Source of the DNA: Clostridia bacterium
Lineage (GTDB): Bacteria > Bacillota > Clostridia > Oscillospirales > Acutalibacteraceae
DNA length: 43,147 nucleotides
NCBI GenBank assembly: GCA_017410195.1
Contig: JAFQRF010000020.1
Span: 1 to 43,147, forward strand
Direction of reading: 5' to 3'
Shown: piece by piece, positions 32,851 through 41,500 of the stretch
How positions within the stretch are numbered: the first letter of the stretch is position 1
Layout: each line of letters opens with the position of its first letter
Made by a program: the position numbers and the translations under genes
Notes under the pieces: model-generated
Database searches by the model: none
Seen by the model: the letters and a program-made list of their open reading frames with translations, nothing else
Told to the model about the DNA's origin: nothing

Positions 32851-34488
32851 ATGAACATATTTCAACCGAAGCTTTTTTCATCCTTGAAAAGCTACAGCGG
32901 CAAAAAATTTGCGAATGACCTGATTGCAGGTGTCATTGTTGCGATTATTGCACTTCCGCTTTCGATTGCACTCGCAATAGCATCGGGCGTATCTCCCGAA
33001 AAAGGTCTTTACACCGCCATAATCGCTGGCTTTGTTATCGCATTCCTCGGCGGAAGCAATGTCAACATTTCGGGTCCGACAGCGGCATTCGCAACCATCG
33101 TTGCAGGCATAGTAGCACAGTTCGGAACAAGCGGACTTGTAATCGCAACCATTATGGCGGGTCTTATACTTATTTTAATGGGCATCTTCCGCTTCGGTTC
33201 CCTGATAAAATTTATTCCGCATACGATAACAACGGGCTTTACATCGGGTATCGCACTGACAATAGTTATCGGTCAGATTAAAGATTTCCTCGGTCTTTCC
33301 TTCCCGGAAGGAACTCACGCCGTTGAAACAGTCGAAAAGCTTGAGGCTGTTGCAAAGTCGATTGCAACCTTCAATTGGCAGGCGCTTGTTGTCGGCGCGG
33401 TTGCAATGGCTGTACTTATTGTCTGGCCTAAAATCAGCAAGAAAATTCCCGGTTCGCTGATTGCAGTTGTTGTCGGCGTTGTCATGGTTAAGGCTCTTAA
33501 AATGGACGTAAATACCGTCGGCGACCTTTACGCGATTTCCCGTGATCTCCCTTCTTTCTCGGTTCCCGAATTCAGTTTTAATACGATAAAACAGCTTTTG
33601 CCGAGTGCGTTCACTATAGCGATTCTTGCAGGCATTGAATCACTTCTTTCCTGCGTTGTTTCGGACGGAATGATTAATGATAAGCATAATTCGAATACGG
33701 AGCTTATTGCACAGGGTGTCGGAAACATATGCTCGGGTCTTTTCGGAGGAATACCTGCAACGGGTGCGATTGCACGAACCGCCGCCAATGTCAAAAACGG
33801 AGGAAGAACTCCTGTAGCAGGAATAATTCACGCGGCTGTTCTTCTGCTTATTCTCGTCGTGCTTATGCCTTACGCGGCATGGATTCCCATGCCCGTTATT
33901 GCGGCAATTCTCTTTATGGTTGCTTATAATATGTGCGAGTGGCGCCAGTTTGTCAAAATCTGCAAAACCGCACCCAAGAGCGATATCCTTGTCTTGGTTG
34001 TAACTTTTGTGCTGACGGTTGTTTTTGACCTTGTTGTTGCGATTGAGGTCGGTATGCTTATCGCTGTTGTTCTGTTTATGAAGAGAATGGCAGATGTTGC
34101 GAATGTAAGGACATGGACTTCGCACGGAGAGGATATTTCTGCCGACAGCGAGAGAATGAAAACCATTCCCGACCATACTGAGGTCGTTGAATTTGAAGGA
34201 CCGATGTTCTTTGCTTCAAGCGAAAAATTTGCATCCGTTCCCGTCAAAGAGGGGGTAAAGACGATTATCCTCAGAATGAGAAATGTTCCGTCGCTTGATG
34301 CAACGGCGATGCGCTCACTCTATGAAATTTATAACGGATGCAAAAAGAACGGGCTGACTCTCATTCTTTCGCATGCAAATGAGCAGCCGCTTTCCGTTAT
34401 GAAAAAATCGGGCTTCTATGACGAAGTCGGCGCAGAGAATTTCCTGCCGAATATTGACGAAGCTCTTGCGTACGCCGAAAAACTCTAA
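32851..34488 (+). CDS. SulP family inorganic anion transporter with STAS domain
   Basis: The 545-residue membrane protein has the SLC26/SulP core (about 10-14 helices; NDLIAGVIVAIIALPLSIALAIASG at the start, quoted as NDLIAGVIVAIIALP; GPTAAFATIVAGI; GGIPATGAIARTAANVKNGG as GGIPATGAIARTAAN) and a C-terminal STAS domain (about 440-540, with SLDATAMRSLYEI). SulP proteins carry sulfate, bicarbonate or other anions; the substrate here is open. I use ATG 32851, with GGGG 6 nt upstream; longer readings run through the promoter and hairpin. Confidence 0.93.
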   Translation: MNIFQPKLFSSLKSYSGKKFANDLIAGVIVAIIALPLSIALAIASGVSPEKGLYTAIIAGFVIAFLGGSNVNISGPTAAFATIVAGIVAQFGTSGLVIATIMAGLILILMGIFRFGSLIKFIPHTITTGFTSGIALTIVIGQIKDFLGLSFPEGTHAVETVEKLEAVAKSIATFNWQALVVGAVAMAVLIVWPKISKKIPGSLIAVVVGVVMVKALKMDVNTVGDLYAISRDLPSFSVPEFSFNTIKQLLPSAFTIAILAGIESLLSCVVSDGMINDKHNSNTELIAQGVGNICSGLFGGIPATGAIARTAANVKNGGRTPVAGIIHAAVLLLILVVLMPYAAWIPMPVIAAILFMVAYNMCEWRQFVKICKTAPKSDILVLVVTFVLTVVFDLVVAIEVGMLIAVVLFMKRMADVANVRTWTSHGEDISADSERMKTIPDHTEVVEFEGPMFFASSEKFASVPVKEGVKTIILRMRNVPSLDATAMRSLYEIYNGCKKNGLTLILSHANEQPLSVMKKSGFYDEVGAENFLPNIDEALAYAEKL

Positions 34489-34509
34489 AAATTTTTGGGA
34501 GAGAGAAAA

Positions 34510-35655
34510 ATGATATCAGATGTTTTGAATCGCATTATCAGGTGGATTCCTGCACTTCTTTCGGCGATTATTGCTCTTGTTTCGGTTTTTCCCGCAAGCC
34601 TTGAAAGGCTTGACGAGGATGCCGCTTCTCAGGTCAGCCGAATTGCCGCTCTTGAACAGGCATATGCAAACGGTGAAATTGCGCCGGTAGAAGAAAGTGC
34701 ATTTTTTGATGGCGACCTTGCCGCTGAACTTGAGGCGGGGATAAAATTTAACGAGCTGAGTTTTCTCGGAACGCATAACAGCTATCAGACATCCGCTATT
34801 GAAGAAACCAAAAAGCTTTATGATTCTCTTTCTGCACTCACTTTCGGAATTTATAAGCCGGATGCGATTGAGTTTGAGAGTGAAACCTTAACAGAACAAC
34901 TCAACTGCGGACTGAGAAGCTTTGAAATGGATATTGAAACCTTTGAACGTGACGGTGAAATTTCATTTACCTGTATGCACAGCCCGTATTTTGAAATGTC
35001 AACCTCGTGCTATGACTTTTCGCTTGCCTTGAAGGAAATTTCAATGTGGTCGGATAATAACCCGAATCATCTTCCCCTGACAATCATTATTGAACCCAAA
35101 AAAACATTTCTTCCTCTTGAGAATATGAAGTTTTTTAACATCGATTATGCTCTTGCGCTTGACGAAACGCTTAAGGCGAATCTCGGAGAAAAGCTTTTTA
35201 CGCCTGCTGATATGCTCGGGGATTATGAGTCGTTCGGCGAAATGCGTGCGGCAGATGATTGGTGTAAGGTTAAGGATATGCTCGGCAAGGTTGTTGTACT
35301 TTTGCACGAAGGCAAGGTTACGGAGGAATATATTGCCGTTGATTCGTCGGTTAAGACCCAGGCGATGTTTCCGATGCTGCGTGAAAAAGATATCGATCGT
35401 GACTGCGCTTCATTTATTCTCAGCAACAAGCCCGAGGAGCTTCTTGAAATAAGTGAAGAAGTTATCGGTGAAAAGAAAATAATGGTTCGAACCCGTGCCG
35501 ATAAATTCGGTCAGATAACCGATGAACGCAGAGAAAATGCTTTTGCAAGCGGCGCAAACATTATTTCAACCGATTATCCCGTGAGAACGGATTCAGAGTA
35601 CGATGATTATATTGTCACATTCAGTGAAAAATCAACGGTTAGGAAAAACAAATAA
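34510..35655 (+). CDS. PI-PLC-C1 type phosphodiesterase
   Basis: The 381-residue protein resembles the calcium-dependent phosphoinositide phospholipase C family of bacteria (PI-PLC-C1): GTHNSYQ with His89, CGLRSFEMDIE, CMHSP with His157 as the second catalytic histidine, and TIIIEPK. Residues 10-32 are hydrophobic and should export or anchor it. Natural substrates are unknown; a phosphodiester lipid or inositol phosphate is inferred from the fold. GGGAGAG precedes ATG 34510; a TTG at 34495 is inside that site. It follows SulP by 21 nt. Confidence 0.83.
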   Translation: MISDVLNRIIRWIPALLSAIIALVSVFPASLERLDEDAASQVSRIAALEQAYANGEIAPVEESAFFDGDLAAELEAGIKFNELSFLGTHNSYQTSAIEETKKLYDSLSALTFGIYKPDAIEFESETLTEQLNCGLRSFEMDIETFERDGEISFTCMHSPYFEMSTSCYDFSLALKEISMWSDNNPNHLPLTIIIEPKKTFLPLENMKFFNIDYALALDETLKANLGEKLFTPADMLGDYESFGEMRAADDWCKVKDMLGKVVVLLHEGKVTEEYIAVDSSVKTQAMFPMLREKDIDRDCASFILSNKPEELLEISEEVIGEKKIMVRTRADKFGQITDERRENAFASGANIISTDYPVRTDSEYDDYIVTFSEKSTVRKNK

Positions 35656-35656
35656 C

Positions 35657-35708
35657 AAATGTAAAAAAGATGGAGCAGTTCAAAAAACAGCTCCGCTTTT
35701 TTACATTT
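35657..35708. terminator. Terminator after the PI-PLC gene
   Basis: AAATGTAAAAAAG (35657-35669) pairs with CTTTTTTACATTT (35696-35708), and inside it GGAGC pairs with GCTCC. The stem ends in a T-rich 3' arm and works in both directions by sequence. Confidence 0.85.
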
Positions 35709-35830
35709 AAGAACAAATCTGTATAAAATAGTAAAAAATATTCTTAAAATGACAAAAACAATTTTCTGAATTAACAAATATACAATATTGAGTAATTGAA
35801 GCAAAGAAAGTATAATTTCTTTTTGGAATA

Positions 35831-35859
35831 TTGACACTCTCTTTCCCGGGTTCTATAAT
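35831..35859 (+). promoter_or_regulatory. Consensus sigma-A promoter of the radical SAM gene
   Basis: TTGACA (35831-35836), a 17-nt spacer and TATAAT (35854-35859). The 120 nt between the preceding terminator and this promoter are AT-rich and I see nothing else there. Confidence 0.92.
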
Positions 35860-35910
35860 TGAATTATAATTTTTATTTTGGAATAAAAATTTAGGGAGAG
35901 AGAAAATTGA

Positions 35911-37377
35911 ATGAAGGTTTTATTGGTTAACCCGCAAAGGTACAAGTCTTACCGACCGAATTCCGTGCCTTTGGGGATTTTGTCTATTGCAACATATCTG
36001 AACGCAAACGGTCATGAAGCAGTTATATATGACAGAACGGTTTCGAAAGAGGATATTAATGACACTTTGAAAAAGCACAAGCCCGATGCTGTCGGTATTT
36101 CGTTGATAACCAATTGTGCAATAAGGGATGCGGTTAAGGTTTCGAAGGCATCGAAAAAACACGGAATCCCGGTCGTTTTCGGCGGAACATTGGCAACGGT
36201 GATTTATGAACCGCTTTTGAGAGAGGGTGCGGCAGATTACGTCAGTCTGGGTGAGGGCGAAGCAACATGGCTTGATTTTGCCGATTCATACGAGAAAAAT
36301 CTGCCGTTTGATAAGGTTGAGGGAATGGTATTCCTGAAAAACGGTAAAATATTTTTTACCCCAAACAGAGAACTTCTGGATTTGTCTGTTTTGCCTGAGC
36401 TTGACTGGAGTCTTATTGACCCCGAGAACTTCTTCCAGGTCGGCAACGGCTGCAAAAAGCAGCTTGCAATTTATTGGTCAAAAGGGTGTTCGGGCAGCTG
36501 CACTTTTTGCTACAACAAGCAGTTTCATAGGTCATGCAGACGTCAGCGCCCTATGGAAACGCTTATCAGCGAGATGCGCTATCTTGTTGAAAAACACGGC
36601 GCAGACGGATTCGATTTTGCAGATGACCATTTGTTTGCAACACGTACTCAGATGCTTGAATTCTGCAACAAGCTTATCGAAAGCAGTCTGAAGGTTGCAT
36701 GGCATGCGTGCATGAGAATTGATGCGGTTAAATCGGTTGATGATTATAAATTGATGTATGAATCGGGCTGCAGAAGCCTTTTGTTCGGCATCGAAACTGG
36801 TTCCGAAAAAACTATGAAGCTCATCGGAAAGCGAGTTAATCTTCAGAAAATCGAGAATGAAATCTCAATGTGCGTTGAGGCGGGAATTCAGCCCGTACCG
36901 ACAATTATTATCGGCTTCCCCGGAGAAACGGCAGAGGATATCAAGGCAACGGTTGAGCTGACAAAGCGAATCAAGGATGCCAACTGTTATTATCAGATTT
37001 ATACTCCGATTCCGGGTTCAGATATGCACGAAATGCTTGTGAAAAGCGGAAAAATCGCTCCTTCAAAATCTCTGAAAGAGTATTCGAAGATAAAATTTGC
37101 CGAGCTGAGTGTAAAAAATTATTCCGATGTAAAAACCTCGGAAATAAGAACAATCTGGAAGTTTTTCAGACTGAAAATGATTTTCTTCGGTGCCGATAAA
37201 TCGGATGATGAGCAGTTCATAAAAACTGTTATGAATGCGCTGAAAGCAATGAGCAAAAAAGGTTTTATTTATTTCTTTAAGCAGGGATTCAGTACCGCAA
37301 AATCGCTCCTTGAGCTTATCACGGTTTTCCTTCATCCCGGAATAAGAAGAAAATACGGATTATATTTTAATAAATGA
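35911..37377 (+). CDS. B12-binding domain radical SAM protein
   Basis: The 488-residue protein has an N-terminal cobalamin-binding domain (about 1-140; MKVLLVNPQRYKSYRPNSVP, GGTLATVIYEPLL, SLGEGEA) and a radical SAM domain with Cys193-x3-Cys197-x2-Cys200 (KGCSGSCTFC), then GIETGSEKTMKLIGKR and IIGFPGETAEDI. The C-terminal 110 residues are basic and partly hydrophobic. The layout is that of the BchE-like class, which includes methylases, cyclases and ring-forming enzymes. No substrate, peptide precursor or partner gene is adjacent, so the product is unknown. AGGGAGAG precedes the ATG. Confidence 0.92.
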   Translation: MKVLLVNPQRYKSYRPNSVPLGILSIATYLNANGHEAVIYDRTVSKEDINDTLKKHKPDAVGISLITNCAIRDAVKVSKASKKHGIPVVFGGTLATVIYEPLLREGAADYVSLGEGEATWLDFADSYEKNLPFDKVEGMVFLKNGKIFFTPNRELLDLSVLPELDWSLIDPENFFQVGNGCKKQLAIYWSKGCSGSCTFCYNKQFHRSCRRQRPMETLISEMRYLVEKHGADGFDFADDHLFATRTQMLEFCNKLIESSLKVAWHACMRIDAVKSVDDYKLMYESGCRSLLFGIETGSEKTMKLIGKRVNLQKIENEISMCVEAGIQPVPTIIIGFPGETAEDIKATVELTKRIKDANCYYQIYTPIPGSDMHEMLVKSGKIAPSKSLKEYSKIKFAELSVKNYSDVKTSEIRTIWKFFRLKMIFFGADKSDDEQFIKTVMNALKAMSKKGFIYFFKQGFSTAKSLLELITVFLHPGIRRKYGLYFNK

Positions 37378-37380
37378 GAA

Positions 37381-37424
37381 TAACCCGGCAAAAAACGTCT
37401 TTCAAGATGCTTTTTGCCGGGTTA
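37381..37424. terminator. Bidirectional terminator
   Basis: TAACCCGGCAAAAA (37381-37394) pairs with TTTTTGCCGGGTTA (37411-37424). It separates the radical SAM gene (+) from the SGNH gene (-). Confidence 0.9.
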
Positions 37425-37429
37425 TAAAA

Positions 37430-38215
37430 TTATTCTTTATATTCCAAATCTGTTCCTATAAATCCGACCTCTTTGAAATCGTCCGGATTGTGGCGGATGA
37501 TGAAGTCAATGTAAGATGCAACCATGTGCGCCGTGAAAACGTATCCCATGGGATTCATGTGGCCGCCCATGAAAAATCTTTTTTTGAACTCGTCGTCATA
37601 AACGGGTCCGTTTTCGCAGATATCAAGAACGTAGGTGTTATCAAAATAATCTGCAATTTCATAAATAATTTTTCTGTGTGCCAGAGTCTTTTCCTGATTG
37701 CGTCTGCTTGTTTCTCTCGGCATTGTCATAAGAAAAAATTTCGCCCTTGGCTGAATTTCCTTGAGTCTTTGAATGATTTGTGCGTAATATCCCGTAAAGG
37801 TTGCCGCATTTTGGGTGTAATCTTCTTTTATGTCATCAACACTGCCGATTTCCTGACCTGCGTTGTGGATATCATTGACGCCGAGTGCGATTATGTAGCA
37901 TTGGCAGGCAAGTGACGGGTCCCAGAAACGCATATGGTCGGCAAAGCTTTCGCAGTATTCTCTTGCTGTCATGCCGCCCCTTGAAAAATTGATGCATTCG
38001 CTGCCGCACATGCGTGCAAGATTCTGCCCCCACGAATATTCAAAATAGTCGTGATAACCTTTGTTTCCGTTTTTATCCGTACTCTCGAATTCACCTGATG
38101 AAAGGCTGTCGCCGACAACGCCGATTCTTCGGAATATTGCTGCATATCCGCCGTTGCAGACGAGGTTTTCAAGCGGTTTTTCGTCCGATGCACCGAGCAT
38201 ATATTCAAGTTTCAT
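37430..38215 (-). CDS. SGNH/GDSL family hydrolase
   Basis: The 261-residue protein shows all SGNH blocks: VVGDSLSSGE with nucleophile Ser37, the glycine block SRGG, GVND and a C-terminal GGHMNPMGY with His219. These enzymes remove acyl groups from lipids, glycans or esters; the substrate is unknown. No signal peptide is seen. GGGGGC precedes the ATG. It is a single-gene unit. Confidence 0.9.
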   Translation of the reverse strand: MKLEYMLGASDEKPLENLVCNGGYAAIFRRIGVVGDSLSSGEFESTDKNGNKGYHDYFEYSWGQNLARMCGSECINFSRGGMTAREYCESFADHMRFWDPSLACQCYIIALGVNDIHNAGQEIGSVDDIKEDYTQNAATFTGYYAQIIQRLKEIQPRAKFFLMTMPRETSRRNQEKTLAHRKIIYEIADYFDNTYVLDICENGPVYDDEFKKRFFMGGHMNPMGYVFTAHMVASYIDFIIRHNPDDFKEVGFIGTDLEYKE

Positions 38216-38236
38216 ATTGATGCCCCCTTTTTAGAG

Positions 38237-38265
38237 ATTTTATCACGGTAAGGCAAATATATCAA
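38237..38265 (-). promoter_or_regulatory. Sigma-A promoter of the SGNH gene
   Basis: On the - strand: TTGATA (38260-38265), a 17-nt spacer and TAAAAT (38237-38242). Confidence 0.75.
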
Positions 38266-38303
38266 GAGACAGAATAATTTTTGAAAAAATTTGTATATTT
38301 TGC

Positions 38304-38332
38304 TTGTAATATATTAATATTTATGAGATAAT
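38304..38332 (+). promoter_or_regulatory. Possible promoter of the NSS symporter gene
   Basis: TTGTAA (38304-38309), a 17-nt spacer and GATAAT (38327-38332). The region is very AT-rich, so other placements are possible. Confidence 0.5.
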
Positions 38333-38362
38333 AAATTATTATTTTTGAGAGGACGGTATTTT

Positions 38363-39718
38363 ATGTCTGAAAAAAGAAGCAGTTTTACCGGTAAAATCGG
38401 CTTCGTTCTTGCGGCGGCAGGTTCGGCAGTCGGTCTCGGTAATATCTGGCGATTCCCTTATCTTGCGGCAAAATACGGCGGAGGTATATTTCTTCTTGTT
38501 TATATCATCCTTGCCGTTACTTTCGGATTTGCACTTATGTGCGCTGAAATTGCGCTTGGCAGAAAAACAGGTCAGAGCGCAATCGGTGCTTTCCGCACAC
38601 TCAACAAAAAATATTCATTCATCGGCGTTATTGCTTCAATAATCCCCGTGATTATTCTTCCTTATTATTCCGTTATCGGCGGCTGGGTAACGAAGTATCT
38701 GACCGTGTTTGCAACCGGCGGAATGACCGAAGCTGCAGCCGACGGATATTTTGAGAGCTTTATTGCAAAACCGATTGAGCCTATCGGCTGGTTCCTTCTC
38801 TTTATAGGCTTGACTGCTCTTGTTGTTCTTTTGGGCGTTGAAAAGGGCATTGAGAAGGTTAGCAAGGTTATGATGCCGATTCTCGTTATTCTGACCGTTT
38901 TCATTGCGGTTTACGTTCTGTTTATGCCCGGCGCAATTGACGGTCTTATCTATTATGTCAAACCCGATTTCAGCAAATTTTCGGCAACAACCGTGCTTGC
39001 GGCTATGGGTCAGCTTTTCTATTCGATGTCGCTTGCAATGGGTATTATGATTACTTACGGCTCATATATGAAGAAGGATGTTAACCTTGAATCTTCAGTC
39101 AGACAGATTGAGATTTTTGATACCGGTGTTGCTTTCTTCGCAGGTCTTATGATAGTTCCCGCTGTTTTTGCTTTTTCGGGCGGTGATGAGGCAGCACTCG
39201 GTAAGGGTCCCGGACTTATGTTCATCACTCTTCCCAAGGTCTTTGAAAGTATGAAGGGCGGAGCGTTCATCGGCGCAATATTCTTCCTTCTTGTTCTTTT
39301 TGCGGCTCTTACTTCTTCGATTTCACTCATGGAAACCGTTGTTTCCATCGTCAGAGATAAAATCGGTTGGAGCAGAAACAAGACCTGTATTCTCGTTCTT
39401 GTTTTCAGCATTCTTCTCGGACTTCCATCATCGCTCGGCTTCGGTGTATGGAGCGGATTCAGCCTCGGCGGAATGACTTTCCTTGATATGTCCGATTTCC
39501 TGAGTAACAGCATTCTTATGCCGATTGTTGCTCTGCTCACATGTATTTTTGTGGGCTACGTAATCAAACCCAAGGCACTTATTGAAGAAATTGAGCTTAC
39601 GGGTCCCTTCAAGGCAAAAACACTTTTTACGGTTGTTATAAAGTACATCGCACCCGTTTGCATCGTTCTGATTCTTATTTCGTCTGTGCTTGATGCACTC
39701 GGAATTATGAAAATATAA
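38363..39718 (+). CDS. Sodium-dependent transporter, NSS (SNF) family
   Basis: The 451-residue membrane protein has the NSS signature GSAVGLGNIWRFPYLAAKYGG (here split: GSAVGLGNIWRFPY, LAAKYGGG) in helix 1 and about 11-12 hydrophobic segments. Bacterial members such as LeuT and MhsT import amino acids with sodium; the substrate here is unknown. GAGAGGACGG precedes ATG 38363; a TTG start at 38345 would lie in front of that site. The next gene is 21 nt downstream. Confidence 0.94.
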   Translation: MSEKRSSFTGKIGFVLAAAGSAVGLGNIWRFPYLAAKYGGGIFLLVYIILAVTFGFALMCAEIALGRKTGQSAIGAFRTLNKKYSFIGVIASIIPVIILPYYSVIGGWVTKYLTVFATGGMTEAAADGYFESFIAKPIEPIGWFLLFIGLTALVVLLGVEKGIEKVSKVMMPILVILTVFIAVYVLFMPGAIDGLIYYVKPDFSKFSATTVLAAMGQLFYSMSLAMGIMITYGSYMKKDVNLESSVRQIEIFDTGVAFFAGLMIVPAVFAFSGGDEAALGKGPGLMFITLPKVFESMKGGAFIGAIFFLLVLFAALTSSISLMETVVSIVRDKIGWSRNKTCILVLVFSILLGLPSSLGFGVWSGFSLGGMTFLDMSDFLSNSILMPIVALLTCIFVGYVIKPKALIEEIELTGPFKAKTLFTVVIKYIAPVCIVLILISSVLDALGIMKI

Positions 39719-39739
39719 AATGATAAAAGAGGTAAGAAA

Positions 39740-41446
39740 ATGAAAAAGATTATCAGTGTATTGCTTTCGGTTCTTATGGTCGCTTCGTGTGTTTCGGTTG
39801 GCTTTGCCGCAGAAACCGAGCCTGACCTTAAGTTTGCGGTTGCTTCCGACCTTCACTATAATGTTCCCGAAGAAGAGCTTACCGCAAGCGGTGAAATTGA
39901 CGACGAAATTTATTGGTACGCAAACCGCCGTGCGTCAATGGATAACGAAAGCGGCTGGATTATTGATGAATTCCTTAATCAGTGCGCAGAGAATGACGAT
40001 ATAGAATTTGTTCTGATTTCCGGTGACATTGCGGATAACGGCAAATCCGTTATTCAGGAGCATCTTGACGTTGCGGCAAAATTCAAGGCATTTGAAGAAA
40101 AGACCGGTAAGCAGATTTATGTTACCGTAGGTAATCACGATGCAGGTCTCAACTGCGAAACAACATATGAAAAATTCAAGGAAATCTATCACGATTTCGG
40201 TTATGCGGAAGCTATTGAAACAGTTGAAAGCAACTGCTCATATACTGCAGACCTCAGCGATAAGTACAGACTTATTTCTCTCGACAGCTGTGACTACGAC
40301 AAGTCAACCGAGGACGGTATGACAGCAGAGAAGATGGATTGGGTGCGCAAGCAGGCTCAAAAGGCAAAAGAGGACGGCAAATATCCCATTCTCATGATGC
40401 ATCACAACCTTCTCGACCACCTTCCTCTCCAGCGACTTCTCAGCCACGATTTCATCGTTAAGTTCCACTATTCAACCGCAACTCTCTTTGCCGATTGGGG
40501 AATAAAGCTTGTGTTCACGGGCCATGAGCATTGCAGCGATGCAACCTCATACACAAGCCCCGCAGGCAACAAAATCTATGACTTCGCGACAACCTCACTC
40601 ACAATGTATCCTCTCCAGTACAGAACCTTTGAAGTTACCGACAAGGAAATCAAATATGCGGCACAGACCGTTGATACACTTGATACAGATGCACTTTCTG
40701 CAGCAGTCAAGGGCTATTCTCAGGAGCAGCTCGACCTTATGAATGCAGGTCTTAATGCATATGCAAAGGGCTTCCTTAAAGCAGGCGTTCAGTGGAGACT
40801 CACACGCTCACTCAAGATGGAGCAGATAGGCATTGCAGAGGGCGAAATGTTCTATGACCTCGTTAATACCGCAGTCGGCGGACTTCGCAAGATTCTTGAA
40901 GAGCCTCTCTACGGCGAAGACAGCATTCAGGAGCTTGCAAAAGAATATAACCTTGACATTCCCGACAGCGAATATGAAACAGGCTGGCAGGTTGTAACGG
41001 AGCTTGTTGCAGCTCATTACGAAGGCTCGGAGGACTTCCATTTCGAATCAACTGAAATCACAATCTTCCTTCGTCTTGTTGCTCTTCTTCTCAAGGATGA
41101 CCTTTCAACCGTAACCGATGAAGTTTTCCTTGAAGCGGCTAATTCAATCCTTGCTGACCTCGGCACGGATTCAATCGTCAGCGACCTTACAAAGCTCGGC
41201 ACTCAGATTTTCGGCGGCGTAACACCAATGGAATATTTCCTTCTTGCTGCAGTTTCACCTCTTGTTCACGCATTCATCGTTGATGACGACGGTGTTGATG
41301 ATAACAACGGCACAATCGAAGGCTACGGCACAGCTACTGTTGAAGATAACGTTCAGAATGTTATGGACAGCATCTACGGTATTTTCAACAAGATTGCTCA
41401 GATGCTCTCAACAATCGTTTCCGTACTCTTTAAAATGATATTCTGA
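39740..41446 (+). CDS. Exported calcineurin-like metallophosphoesterase
   Basis: The 568-residue protein starts with a signal peptide (1-24, ending GFAAE; VASC at 14-17 also fits a lipobox). The catalytic domain has all metal motifs: DLHY (Asp37, His39), SGDIADNG, GNHD, MMHHN and GHEH. After about residue 310 comes a long helical region with no recognised domain and a hydrophobic C-terminus. Substrates could be nucleotides, phospholipids or phosphosugars. AGAGGT precedes the ATG. It is probably co-transcribed with the NSS gene. Confidence 0.9.
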   Translation: MKKIISVLLSVLMVASCVSVGFAAETEPDLKFAVASDLHYNVPEEELTASGEIDDEIYWYANRRASMDNESGWIIDEFLNQCAENDDIEFVLISGDIADNGKSVIQEHLDVAAKFKAFEEKTGKQIYVTVGNHDAGLNCETTYEKFKEIYHDFGYAEAIETVESNCSYTADLSDKYRLISLDSCDYDKSTEDGMTAEKMDWVRKQAQKAKEDGKYPILMMHHNLLDHLPLQRLLSHDFIVKFHYSTATLFADWGIKLVFTGHEHCSDATSYTSPAGNKIYDFATTSLTMYPLQYRTFEVTDKEIKYAAQTVDTLDTDALSAAVKGYSQEQLDLMNAGLNAYAKGFLKAGVQWRLTRSLKMEQIGIAEGEMFYDLVNTAVGGLRKILEEPLYGEDSIQELAKEYNLDIPDSEYETGWQVVTELVAAHYEGSEDFHFESTEITIFLRLVALLLKDDLSTVTDEVFLEAANSILADLGTDSIVSDLTKLGTQIFGGVTPMEYFLLAAVSPLVHAFIVDDDGVDDNNGTIEGYGTATVEDNVQNVMDSIYGIFNKIAQMLSTIVSVLFKMIF

Positions 41447-41457
41447 TAATAACAACA

Positions 41458-41487
41458 ATCCCCGATGTTCAGACGAACATCGGGGAT
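41458..41487. terminator. Bidirectional terminator
   Basis: ATCCCCGATGTTC (41458-41470), loop AGAC, GAACATCGGGGAT (41475-41487): a perfect 13-bp stem. T-rich DNA follows on both strands. It serves the phosphoesterase (+) and ileS (-). Confidence 0.92.
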
Positions 41488-41500
41488 TAATCATTTTATT

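Noticed and set aside
35709-35720. GAACAAATC as a second LexA box
   Set aside because: Only the left half-site is present; GTTC is missing.
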